A stretch of DNA of 64,000 bases from Agapanthus africanus (lineage: Eukaryota; Streptophyta; Magnoliopsida; Asparagales; Amaryllidaceae), in contig CM057347.1 of the NCBI GenBank assembly GCA_030015575.1, forward strand, positions 507,659,176-507,723,175, in the 5' to 3' direction. The translations under genes and the position numbers were made by a program. Positions 36,350-47,540 of the stretch are shown one piece after another. Below the pieces are notes generated by a model. It was not told where the DNA came from. It saw nothing but the letters and a program-made list of their open reading frames with translations, and made no database searches. Each line of letters starts with the position of its first letter. Position 1 is the stretch's first letter.

Positions 36350-39300
36350 AACTCGGACGTGTTTGTCTGGGCGCCTGCTGACATGCCCGGGATCGACCCC
36401 AAAGTAATCTCACATAAGCTCGGGGTCGACCCGAAGGCCCGACCCGTCAGGCAGAAGAAGCGAAGTTTCGCGCCGATCAAACAAAAGGCCATTAAGGACG
36501 TGGTCGATAGATTGCTCGTGGCCAACTTTATTTGAAATGTTGACTATTCAGATTGGCTGGCGAATGTAGTCATAGTTAAAAAAGGCAAACGGGAAGTGGC
36601 GCATGTGCGTCGATTTCACAGACCTGAACAAGGTCTGTGTAACATTTCGGAAAATTATAAATATTATTTTATAATTTTAAATATAAAAATAATGAGTTTA
36701 TAAAAGTGATATCATATACAACTTTTGATATCGGAATTATATCCGTAAAAATTTAATTATTTTGGTAAATATGAAGAAAAGATGTGATATCATAAAAATA
36801 ATATTTTAATTGTTCTAAACATGACATAAAATGTTATTATAAGATAATGATATTTAAGTGTTATAAAAAAGTATTGTGTTTCTTTTAAAAACATGGATTT
36901 AGATTTTGTGACATGAAGGGTTTAATTAAGAGAAAAAGAATTTTTCTTTAATTATTGCATTCTTTTAATCATCGTTGGTTATATTATAAGCTAAACCCTC
37001 ACCCTCAACATACCTCACCCATGCTCACAATCCTCCACCTCCTCCTTCCACCATGCCACCTCCACCTCACAACCCTCCACCTCATGCTCTCTCTATACAA
37101 CACAACACATAGGAATTTCTTAGCCTCCTCAAACTGAACTCTTTTCAAACTCCAACACTAAATTTCTATGTGTTCTTAATATCAAAAGAAAAAGCAATGA
37201 GTTCCTTCATCAATTTTGTTCACACCATCAACCTAGAGCCTCTACAAACCCTTGATGCTTCCACAAGCACTTCTTGAGCTAATATTCCTTTGTGAATCAA
37301 CTACATAGGTGTATCTCTTTCTTTCCTTACAATTTCAATTCTGTTAATACCTGTTTGTAATATGCAGTATCAGGAAATTGGGTTTTGTGACATTTATCAT
37401 ACTAAAATCGAATCCGGAGCTATTAGGTAATACCACTAGAAAAACTAATAAGACAGCAGTATGCTGAGACCACTAGGAGACTTCACTTAAAGCCCGAGAC
37501 CCCATCTCTAAGTTTCGACCGGCGACATTCCTTGTTTTTCCGGCATCGCCGGGTCCCTTAGGCCATTTGGTATTGGTTTTTCTTCTGTAGCTTTGTTTGG
37601 GTATTTTATGATCTATAATATTGTTTGATTTGTTTCAATTATCATACAGAGAAATCTGGGAATGTTGGGTTTGGGTTTTATTAAATTTCCGATATTCCGA
37701 TATGGTTTTTCGTATTTCTGTACCGCGACTGAAACATTGACGTCCGTACGTTAATTTCAGGAGCGTTTGTTCGTTTTTGGGATAAGTGAGCTGTAGATTC
37801 TAACCTATGGATGCTTAGCTCATTATTTTGATTTTGATATGATATTTACGCCGATATTTCATAACTACGATTATAGGTACGATCACGAAGGTTTTCGAGA
37901 CGGAGATGACGGACATAGCAATCATGGATTCGACGAGCTCAACAAGTTGGTGAGTAGATTTACATCTACAGGGGAAGTCGGGTGGATGGCGTATAGCACC
38001 CCGCAACCTTATAAATAGCATAGTATGATATATAGTTAGTTTTTAGTGATTGTTTAAGTTAATGATATTAGGAGATATGTTGCATCTAGTATATATTCAT
38101 GTCCATATAGTTTTATTCATGGTTGGTGGCTCGGTACAAAGAATCATGCCGTACTTAAGATAATTTGGATATTGTGATAATGCGGATATTGTACGAGGAA
38201 TCATACCGTACAGGTGATGACGAGATTAGCATGCCGAATAACGGCCAGGTTTCCTTTAGAATCGTAGAGTTTTATTTTATTCCGTTTTAGGACGTAATAC
38301 TTGAGTGAGCTATACTATTTTAAAAACTAACGATTCGTTTTCCTTTTTATTGATAAATAACAAAGATGCGATTCCAATTTCCAAAACGAATATCTATTTT
38401 CAACCCAAGGCAGCTTTCTTATTTCAAAACTAACGTTTCGTTTCATTTTCAAAGAAAATGGTATAGTTCATAGCAAGTAATTACATTTAATAGTCACGCT
38501 TAGATTTACTATATATACTCGCGATATATTCATCGATGTTATCTATTTCCTTTATACGAACACACTGATAGAATACTGCACAACTACCAATAAGTTCTAT
38601 GTTGCACAAACGCGTACGCACTTGTTACACTACACCTCATTGGTAATGCCATGGTACTGTAGGACCGTTATACTACCTAATGCGTATGTAGATATCGATA
38701 CAAGTATGATTTATACACTTATAGAACACTAGTACAAATAGTAATGATTGCCATGCTGCATGAGCACGGACACGTATGCTACACTACACATCATTAGTAT
38801 TACCATGACACAGTAGAATTGATATGTTGTCTGTATGACTTAATTACATACTTTTCCTTTATTACCTGTTGCGCATTGCGAATACCAGTATCATGGTTAT
38901 TCGTATTTGATTCTTATGAGTTTTCAAGATATTTTACTTTTGATGATATATATCAGTGGTATGGGACGCTGTTATATATGTATATATATAATATATCATC
39001 AGAATGATTTATGCAAGTATTCTTATTCTTTACTTGATATTTCTGGATATGATGAGTTGACGTCCACCATGAGCTTGATATTTTCTGATTGTCTTTATTC
39101 CGAACCGAGTGGGGGAGATATACGGTTACAGACTTGCTACTTATCCGCGCTGAGTGGGGAAGTATACAGACGGATACATGGTGGACCCGGTCGAGACCGA
39201 GGGGAAGGATAGCTGCAGTAGAGACGGGGAGCGTAGTGAGGATACTCGATACCGGAGATAGAGATGAGCACGGCAGATATCCAAGGAATATTGACCGGGG

Positions 39301-40862
39301 CTCGATTTGGGCACGGCGGATATCCACGAGACACCGACCGGGGCCAGGGATATCGGGTGGCGATCATCTGTTGAAGTGGTGTCGACGATATCTGCATTTG
39401 CGTGTTGGTGATGGACACGAAAAATTTGAGGATTTGCATGGCGGTGATGAACACGAGAAATTTCTGATTTCGGGTGTCGATGCTGGACATCCAGAAGTTG
39501 ATATATGGATATCATACGAGGTATACAGTTATTGTAGCGGACCAGGACTGATCAGGGGACAGTACCTGCATATCTTTTTACGGGCATTTGCATATAAAAA
39601 GGAATTCAAAACGAGCTATAGCCTCATTATTTTGACATGTTTGATATGACAATGGGATCTTTAAATTGTAAACCTTTTAACACTCTTCACTAAAATAGCA
39701 AGACATATATCTTAAATAAGATACCTATTATATTTCATACTATCACGTTTGCTTTATGCCGTGACATATATTCTACGGCTATTTTAAAGAAAAGGTTTGA
39801 CATATATATTTTTCGACTATTTTTGGGCTTATACCTAAATACAGGTCATTTGCATTGATTTATTCTATTTTGGGTTCATATGATGGATAGAGTTACATTT
39901 ATGATACATATGCATATCATATATTATAGAAGTACAAGATATGATAGTATTATATTTATGACATAGGTATCGTTGTGCATTTCGATTTCTACATTGCGAT
40001 GTATTTTTATTCACTGAGTTGGTAACTCACTCCCGTTGTGCCACAGTTTCTTGCAGGTTTTACCGCTTGGATTATCAGCGGCTTGGGGCACACATTCCTT
40101 TCGATGATTGCTTTGGCAGGTAGGTTACTATTGTATCGTACTCACACTTGTATATTCATATCTTCTTGTATCTAGTAAAACTCCATCAACTTAGAATTGG
40201 TATATTGTAGATGTAGAAGCGAGACTTAGAATTGTGTGTTGTGGACGTCATACTCATTGGAGTCAACCTTTTTAAATTGTTGATTTTGTTTTTCTTTTCT
40301 TTTCTTCGCCATTGTGCGTCGTATATTGTTTGCTTGGTTGCTCCGCCGTTTGGGCGTGGAAGCCAGCTCCCGTTGGGATGCTATTTTTATTGTTATGTTG
40401 TATCGGGTTTTTATGCAAAATTATAGAGGAGGTCATAGAATGTGACAAAGTTTTACGTTGGCTGTCACAAGACTACCACAACCCTCACCCTTTTTCATCC
40501 GGACTTGGGACCGGCAACGGTGGGTTTTAAAATTATAGAGGAGGTGCTGGCGAATTTTTAAAACGTTAGATATGCTTTTCAAACATACTTAATTAGACTT
40601 AAATGTTTATTTTAAACCGATCTCATCTGATGACTATTTTAAACCTCACCTCCAATATTTTCAAAAGGGGTTTAGATTCCGGGTTTCGGCTTACATGAAC
40701 CGCGTCGATATCTTTAAATGTCACGTGATTTAAGTGCCGGTCACATACCACATTCGGGTCGGGACAGTCTGCCCGAAAGATAACTATCCCCTCCCTCGGA
40801 TAGACAAGCTAGTAGACAGCTCGGCAGGCCACCAATTGCTTAGCTTCATAGACGCGGATTTC
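36350..40862 (+). pseudogene. Element E reverse transcriptase start, split and truncated
   Basis: The RT N-terminus reads DVFVWAPADMPGIDP near 36357 and VRQKKRSFAPIKQ near 36448, then CVDFTDLNKV near 36605. There the solo LTR is inserted, with target duplication GTCTG. The frame resumes at 40772 with CPKDNYPLPRIDKLV and GHQLLSFIDA, and then loses homology near 40862, before the YxDD active site. RNase H and integrase are absent, so an internal deletion removed most of pol. Confidence 0.88.
36638..40766 (+). mobile_element. 4.1-kb solo LTR (element B family, diverged)
   Basis: A lone LTR (TGTAACATTTCGG...GGTCGGGACA) with target duplication GTCTG at 36633-36637 and 40767-40771, inside the RT of element E. 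Segments match element B's LTR: the start, the GTAGAT/ATCTAC hairpin at 37954-37969, the GAGTT/AACTC hairpin at 40016-40028, the end box GGAGGTGCTG near 40539, and the last 25 bp. The rest has diverged. No internal region remains, so it arose by LTR-LTR recombination. Confidence 0.92.
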
Positions 40863-41070
40863 TTCGACCCTGCAACGCTGAAAAACTCAAACTGTACAAA
40901 TGAATGTATTTTCTTCAAAGCAATGTAAAATTTCTTAAGTCTCCTGAATTAAAAGGAGCTTCTTCCACAAATTTTGTTCTTTTTCTTGATTCCGAGATAC
41001 CTAAATTCATTTCTGAGAGAGAAGTCAAAAGTACTAAGGGACACAAAAAGACAAAACGTATAAAAAAAAA
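40863..41070. other. Element E, segment beyond the pol deletion
   Basis: Noncoding on the plus strand after loss of RT homology. It probably represents the region downstream of pol. An AT-rich stretch with no gene recognised. Confidence 0.5.
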
Positions 41071-41079
41071 GGAGAATTT

Positions 41080-41653
41080 TATTCATTAAAAGGTATTAGA
41101 GGCTCCTCAGAAAAAATTACAACAGAGGGGATAGGGGTTGAGAAAACACTGCCAATGGTACTTCAAAGAGATCTCCACCAGCCGAGCCCTAGCTTCTTCA
41201 GCCTGCTCCTTCTGATGTTGCCCGCAGACCCGAGACGCCACAGAAGAACCAGAGCTCCCGCCCGTCGGGCAAGAGTCCGCAATCTGCCTCTTCTAGAAAC
41301 ACTCCTGAAAAAGGGCCACCGATCGGTCCCGCCAGGCCTTCGAAATCAGGCCGTGGTGATGAAGCGTGTGCAGCTTGTCAAGTGCCTCGTTTAGCAGTTG
41401 CGGAAACAAGGCATTATGTCGCCCCGGAGACATCCTCCAAATTGCATACATGAGCAATTGGAGGAGGGGTAACTGCCGGGGAAGAAGACGACCCTCCACG
41501 CGTTCAATCACCGTTTGATGCATCTCCTCGGTGCATTCCTGATCATACAGATACACGTCGTCACGGGAGATGATCTATTTGATGGAATAAATAAATCCGG
41601 CCATTTTCAAAAATGCAAAGCTAAAAGAAACCCACATGCCTTCACTATTTATA
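41080..41653 (-). pseudogene. Second antisense unit of element E, ~165 codons
   Basis: On the minus strand a TATA box TATAAATAG (41653-41645) is followed by ATG at 41604, a frame running to TGA at 41107, and AATAAA near 41080-41085. The frame starts MAGFIYSIK and then meets a TAG (codon 10). It continues VYLYDQECTEEMHQTVIERV, LLQLLMYAIWRMSPG, LNEALDKLHTLHHHGLISKAW and LFQECF, meets a second TAG (codon 104), and continues through a Ser-rich linker and a helix EQAEEARARLVEISLKYHW. I recognise no family. The promoter-like and poly(A)-like flanks make this a likely decayed gene rather than chance. It sits on the same strand as the longer antisense gene, downstream of it. Confidence 0.6.
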
Positions 41654-41924
41654 GCCTCAAAAGAATCCTTAAAGACCGATATTTGCACGCACACCAACGC
41701 GAATCACGGGATATTTTCAAATTTCCCAATACAGAGCTGCCGCGTGGCGACCATGCCGGTCTTCACGAGCCCCTACGCGGTCAAAGGAAGTCGGAACGAC
41801 GCGGATCTTGAAGCGTCACGCCTTGCCTATACGTTTCTGCAACGTGTCATCTGCGATGGTCACTCTTTCAGACTTCACGGGTCACGGGACATTGAACGAC
41901 ACCCTATGAAGGTGAGGAGAATTC

Positions 41925-42270
41925 GAAAGCGCACTCACAAGAGGCTACCGAGCAGTTTCCCTGATCGGTCAATCCCTGGCGGGTAGCTCCTACCCATCCA
42001 CGCCAAGGATCGAAAGCCCTCACCAAGAGGCCACCGAGCAGCTTCCCTGCTCAGTCAATCCCTGACGGGTAGCTCTTACCCATCCACGATGAGGAACGAA
42101 AGCCCTCACCAAGAGGTCACCGAGCAGCTTCTCTGCTCGGTCAATCCCTGACGGGTAGATCCTACCCATCCACGCCGAAGACCGAAAGCCCTCACCAAGA
42201 GGCCACCGAGCAGCTTCCCTGCTCGGCCAATCCTCGCAGGTAGCTCCTACACACCTACACTAAGGATCCA
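41925..42270. repeat. 86-bp tandem repeat, four copies
   Basis: Units start GAAAGCCCTCACCAAGAGG at 41925 (variant), 42012, 42098 and 42184; spacing is 87, 86 and 86 bp. Each unit contains two hairpin-forming sequences: GAGCAG-loop-CTGCTC and GGGTAG-loop-CTACCC. The last copy is decayed. The array lies between the 3' end of the long antisense gene and the TATA box of the short one. Confidence 0.9.
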
Positions 42271-42748
42271 AAGCCCTCATCAGTCAGCGCCGACCAATCC
42301 TAACTTGGCTATTATTCAACTCACGCTAAGAGATGTGGTCGTCCGTTCGACTCCAAGGAATGGGCAGATACCGACCTTCCTACAATGAGGGATCTTTCGA
42401 TATATTCTAAGTTGAACGATCGCCACCTCAACTCCGGAGGCTGGAAGGACACCGACCTTCCTGCACTTGGTGTTAAATTGAATTACACTCGACGCGTGAT
42501 CATCTAAAAGGCCGGCCATTGACCTACGGCCTAACACTTGAATCGAGGAAAAGACTGACAAGCTCAAGTACTCACGCAGGAACACATTGTCATGCCGAGG
42601 AAAATAAACCCAGTCTTATTTCATGTTCCAAAAATTTTTACAGGGTATTCTGGGCTCCCCAGCTTTACAAAAAGTGCCTAGAGGCTTATAAAAAAAAGAA
42701 AAAAAGAAAAACAAAAAGGGCACAAGGCAAAAAAGCTCAGGCAGCAAG

Positions 42749-44962
42749 TGTAGGGTTACTTAGCAAGGCAGCAAGGTTTCAGGAGGCATCGTCCATGCCG
42801 TTTTCAAAAATTTGCCGTTCTAAACAACCCTAACCAAGAATCTTAACTAGAGTTTTAAACAAAACAACATGCAAACATCTTTGCAAGTCCAAGTGAATGA
42901 GGAATACAACCTTTGTAGACCGGTTCTTCACTTCAAATGCTCCGTGTAGAAGTCCCTTCGCTGCAAGTAAGAATCTCCCGAACTCTTGAGAGGTTCCACA
43001 AGGTGAAAGATGCAAACTTGCTCGAAGTCTTCGAGACCGAAAATGATCTACGTCGAGGAGACTCAAGCTCACGCTACCTCTTCACTAAATTAGGGTTTAG
43101 TGAAGCAAACACCCTAAACTAAATGGCTAATAGTAAAGGATAATGAAGTAGGAAATGGGCGCTCTTTAGTTTTCTTATTCTCACAATATTTTCTCATCAT
43201 TTTCAAAAGCTAGAAAGCTTTTCATAAGGAAGAAAAAGCTCAAGTGAAGAATGAAATCAAGTCAAGAGAATGAACTCATGAGGTGAGAATATAAATCATG
43301 AGTGAGTTAGTGTCATGCACTAACTCATGTAGAGACTTAACTAGGGTAAGGATAAAGGTTGGGTTAATAAATATGTTTAGCAAAACAAAAATGGTGGACT
43401 TAGTCAATGGTTATCCACAAGCTTTCTCAAAGCTTCCACCATGACAAAATCCAACCAATTTTGAATTACTTTGATAAATTAAAAACTCTAGGATTATCCT
43501 AATTATAGTGTAAGTCTTAAACACCCATATATCATGTATCATCAAGCATGACACAATAAAATATACATTAATATATATCACATATATATTAAAGTACAAA
43601 GTGAGAAAAAGAAATATTTAAGTGAGCAAATATTGGTTAATGTAAATTAATATATCACATATATAATTATACATTAAATTATCAAATCAACACTTGATTT
43701 AATAATCCGGTTATATCACATACAACCGACTAATATCATATGTAACAACTTATCGAATTAACACTTGATCCGATGACCCGGCTATATCACATATAACCGA
43801 CCGATATCATAAATCGCGAGAATAGAATACGGTATCACATACGCGCATTAATCTCGGTCCCGCACATATCACATATGTGCCCCTACCCTGTTTCGCATGA
43901 GCAAGGAAACCTCTGTGTAGGACTCTAAAGACTCGTCAATACGCCGGCAGTAGGTGATGATCATATCAAACACCCACAAGACGCAAGCGGTCTGCTAAAC
44001 GTAACGGCCACCCGGGTATTGAGCGATCAGAAGATCAACAAGCAAGCCTGCTCATACTCCTGCGAATCCAATCAGTAACACTACCATACAGTCCAGTCTC
44101 TTCGTCTGATATATTGCATATCACAGCCTGGGGGTGGTATAGCGTCAGACCCCAATAGCCTGATAAGTCATGCCGATGCAAGGTCCATAACGGTTCGAGA
44201 AACTACTGATAACACTTACCAGTAGATCTCAGCAACCCTGGCCAGGGATTTCCTGTTATGGGCAATCGAGCATAGCGCAACATCAACTCCCAATACCGGG
44301 AGAGACGAATCCCCTCCTATTGCTCATTGCCTCCATATGACTCGGGACTGTACCAAAAAACCACCGTTTTGCACGATCTCTTGACCGTGGTAAGGTGGAA
44401 ATCAAAGCACAGTGGGAATCATACAAGACTCTATGACGATCTCGGATCAACAGACTAACCTGTACCAATGTCACCAGAGAACTGCTATCCGACGATAGGT
44501 ATAATACCATCTAGGAGTTCTCGGCGAGTCCGTCCAGTGTACCCAGTCTCCACTGAGCACCCGTATACCTTCTCCGATGTCAAATACCAATGGATATGAG
44601 ATCATCCATCGCCCATCATATGGGTCGAGAAGCGTATACGCTAGTCTACTCTGGAGTATCGATGTCCTGTCTCGATACTCCCACGACTAGGAACAATTAT
44701 AGGGTGTACTTGTGGACTACCATTGGCTCCACTAGTGTGATCTCCATCATAGTCCTGGTAGTCAAGTACACATCCTAAGGACTTTATCAACATGTGAGAG
44801 CAAGACAGTATCACAATACAAATCTACATGTTAAGATAAAGAGCAACCAGATAGCATACTATCATGTCGAGTAAGAAAGTATTCCCTATATATGTCCAAG
44901 AATCCACTACAATATACATCACATGTACAGTAAAGGCCTCTAGGGCATACATATAACTAACA
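42749..44962 (-). repeat. Element F 3' LTR (left copy)
   Basis: 2,214 bp, near-identical to the right copy at 50860-53068. AT-rich, with many TATATCACATA-type short repeats at about 43560-43860. Confidence 0.92.
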
Positions 44963-44984
44963 ATCTCCCACTTGCACTAAGGCC

Positions 44985-45380
44985 ATTTGTTGCAGTATCT
45001 CATACTCAACGATTTAGCAGTAGTTGTAGTATCCCATACTCAACCATCCCAAAATCTCTCAAATAGTATTTGGGGAAGCAGGCCTTGGTGAGTGGATCCG
45101 CCGTGTTAACCTCAAAATCTACTCTCCTTATCTCGATCCCTTGAAGATCAACCATCTCCCTGATCAGGTGATACTTGCCTCAGAATATGTCTGGAACGCT
45201 GATGGGACGGGCGTTCCTAGGCCAAAACCACAACTCCATTGTTGTCTCAATAACACTTATTGGACGCTCAATGGTAGGAACCATGTTCATCTAATGAACA
45301 AGAAATGTCCAGACAGCCACTTTGGTAGTATCGTTGGTAGCAATGTATTCAGCCTTTATCATCTAGTATGTCACGGTATC
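44985..45380 (-). pseudogene. Element F RNase H region remnant
   Basis: The minus strand reads IRRVDFEVNTADPLTKACF near 45120, which is the conserved end of a copia RNase H (VADPLTK-type). Frames upstream are broken. Confidence 0.75.
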
Positions 45381-46256
45381 TAGCTTGGAACTCTTCCAAC
45401 ATACCGTCCTTCCACTGAAGGTAAAGACAATGCCTGTGACCGACTCTCAGTCAACCTTATCACTCTGGAAGCTCGAACCAAGAACTTTCTTTTAGTGATT
45501 TTCAAGTACTTAAGAATGTCTTCCACAGGTGTCCAGTGATTCTTCCAAGATCCGATTGATTCCTGATCACTACACCTAGTGAGCCATCCACATCTAGTCT
45601 GGATTTGGGACACTCCCAACATCCACTTAGATCTATCACCATAAATCATAAACAACAAGATGTAGTAGGTATCATCCAGATCTTCTATAGAGAATCCCTG
45701 TGATAAGAGGAGATTGACCGAGTATAGCATAGGAAACCCTTTCCTATCAAGAGTATGTCATCTACGTACAATACGTGTAAGACAACCGCACTCTCTACAA
45801 CCTTCTTGTATATATAAGGTTCATCTACCATTTTGATAAAGTCAAACTCTTTGACTGCCACATCAAAACAGATGTTCCATCTCCGTGATACTTGCTTTAA
45901 TCCTGATGGACTTAAGCATGGCTTTGAAAGTCTCAACTTTTCCATCTACACCAAGAATTTTCTCAAGATCCTTTTGCTCCTTATGGGTTTTACCCCTTTA
46001 GGTGCAACATACAAAGTCATGCTTTGTTGGTGTACATGGATTCCATCTTTGATCGCATAGCATCCAGCCATTTCATAGAATCGCCACTCGTGATGGCCTG
46101 CCTGAACCTGGTTGGGCCATCATCAAACATGATGCAATCCTCGCTCTCACTGTCACCAAGAAGACCATAGTATCTCTCAAGTGGATGAGAAACCCTACCA
46201 GATTCGCGGAGATGCCGAGCTTCGTTGGAGACTATTGAATCCTTTGGTTTCACCAA
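45380..46256 (-). pseudogene. Element F reverse transcriptase remnant
   Basis: RT N-terminus KWLDAMRSKMESMYTNKA near 46030, SGLKQVSRRWNICFDVAVKE near 45890, catalytic LYVDDILLIG near 45770, and YRDRS-like palm end near 45640. Frame breaks near 46017 and between 45770 and 45690. Clear Ty1/copia RT. Confidence 0.9.
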
Positions 46257-46693
46257 ATCATCAGCTGTTAGTTTGTCAAGCTAGAACAACTTCCAGTTCT
46301 ACCTCATGACCACTAATTTCTTCACAAGAAATTCCTTTTTCTAAAAAGGTGGCATGCTAAGAAAACAAAACACATTTTGCTCCTCAGAGTGGTGGAAGAT
46401 ATTCTCTCACGAATGTTTGGGATATCCTAACAAACTTACAGTACTGACCTTGCCTCGAGCTTGTCCGGATTCTGCCTTTCAACATAGGGCAGACAATCCC
46501 ATATCATAACTCATTTAAGACATGGTCACTTCCCATTCCATTCTGCAGCTTTTCAAGTGTATAACACCAAAAGAAAACAGGTAACTCAGCAGTACTCATC
46601 ATAGAGCGCACCATATCTCATAGGGTGCAATACCACCACCCCGATACACCGTTGTGCTGTGGTGTATTCGAAGGAGCAAGCTGAGAGAGAATC

Positions 46694-47128
46694 TCATTCT
46701 TCTTTTAGAAAATCCAGGAACTCCATACCTAAGTATTTGTCTTCTCGATCACATCGAAGGACTTTAATATTTCTACCCGTCTGGTTCTTCAACTTCAAGT
46801 TTATATTCCTTGAATTTCTCAAAAGTGCCGACTTGTGTTTCAATAGGAACATATGTCCGAATCCTGAGAGATGATCAGTGAATATAACGAAGTACGAAGA
46901 ACCAACCTTGGCATTTGTAAACATAGGACTATATACATCATCATGTATCCGTCCCAAGAGTTCAGTAACTCTTTCTCTGTTTCCAATAAACAGAGTATAG
47001 ATCATTTTATCTTTGAGACAAGACTTGCAAGTATCATAAGATGAAAATTCGAACAGATTCTCATATTCATTCTTATGTAACTTAGCTGGTCGTGTCGCAT
47101 TGATATGACCTAGTCTATAATACCACAA
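46694..47128 (-). pseudogene. Element F integrase N-terminal part
   Basis: A 144-codon open stretch. WYYRLGHINATRPAKL carries the His of the zinc-binding HHCC motif, with YDTCKSCLKDKM giving the Cys pair. Then comes an integrase core entry RIHDDVYSPM with the first catalytic Asp region and YFVIFTDHLSGFGHMFLLKHK. The remainder of the core is lost. Confidence 0.88.
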
Positions 47129-47389
47129 GAAGGATTCATTTATTTTTGAACTATTCCTCTTGTGTGTGTTCTATACTTTGAACTGTAGTTTGATTTAGAA
47201 CGTATATGCTATTATATAACGTGCCTGATCGAATCAACTCTTGATTCAGGAAAAATGTTCACAACATTATCCTCATATACAGAATTATATCCTTCTTTAA
47301 CTTTTTAAAGAAACCGATGTAATGTTGTATATTAGGTCCGACATGTAATAACATTTGTTCAGAATCAATATATTAATACAAGGTGATAT

Positions 47390-47540
47390 TTGCCAACTGA
47401 CTTGGGTGCAACAATTGCACTATTCTCTAACACTTAGAGATATAACACCCTTTTCCAGTTCTCTACCTATCTGTAGCCCATGTAACATATTACATATGCG
47501 GGATCCTGATCCGGTATCATATACCCAGGATGTAGAGGAT
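47390..47540 (-). pseudogene. Element F protease remnant
   Basis: VYDTGSGSRICNMLHGLQIG near 47515 on the minus strand contains the active-site DTGSGS of copia proteases. An in-frame TAG follows near 47425. Confidence 0.8.

Noticed and set aside
39089..39649. 186-codon ORF on the plus strand
   Set aside because: Within the solo LTR, with open frames on the other strand as well; repeated GATACCGG-like phrases explain it.
43560..43860. Possible CRISPR-like array of TATATCACATA repeats
   Set aside because: Short, irregular AT-rich repeats inside a plant copia LTR; no regular spacers, and the genome is eukaryotic.
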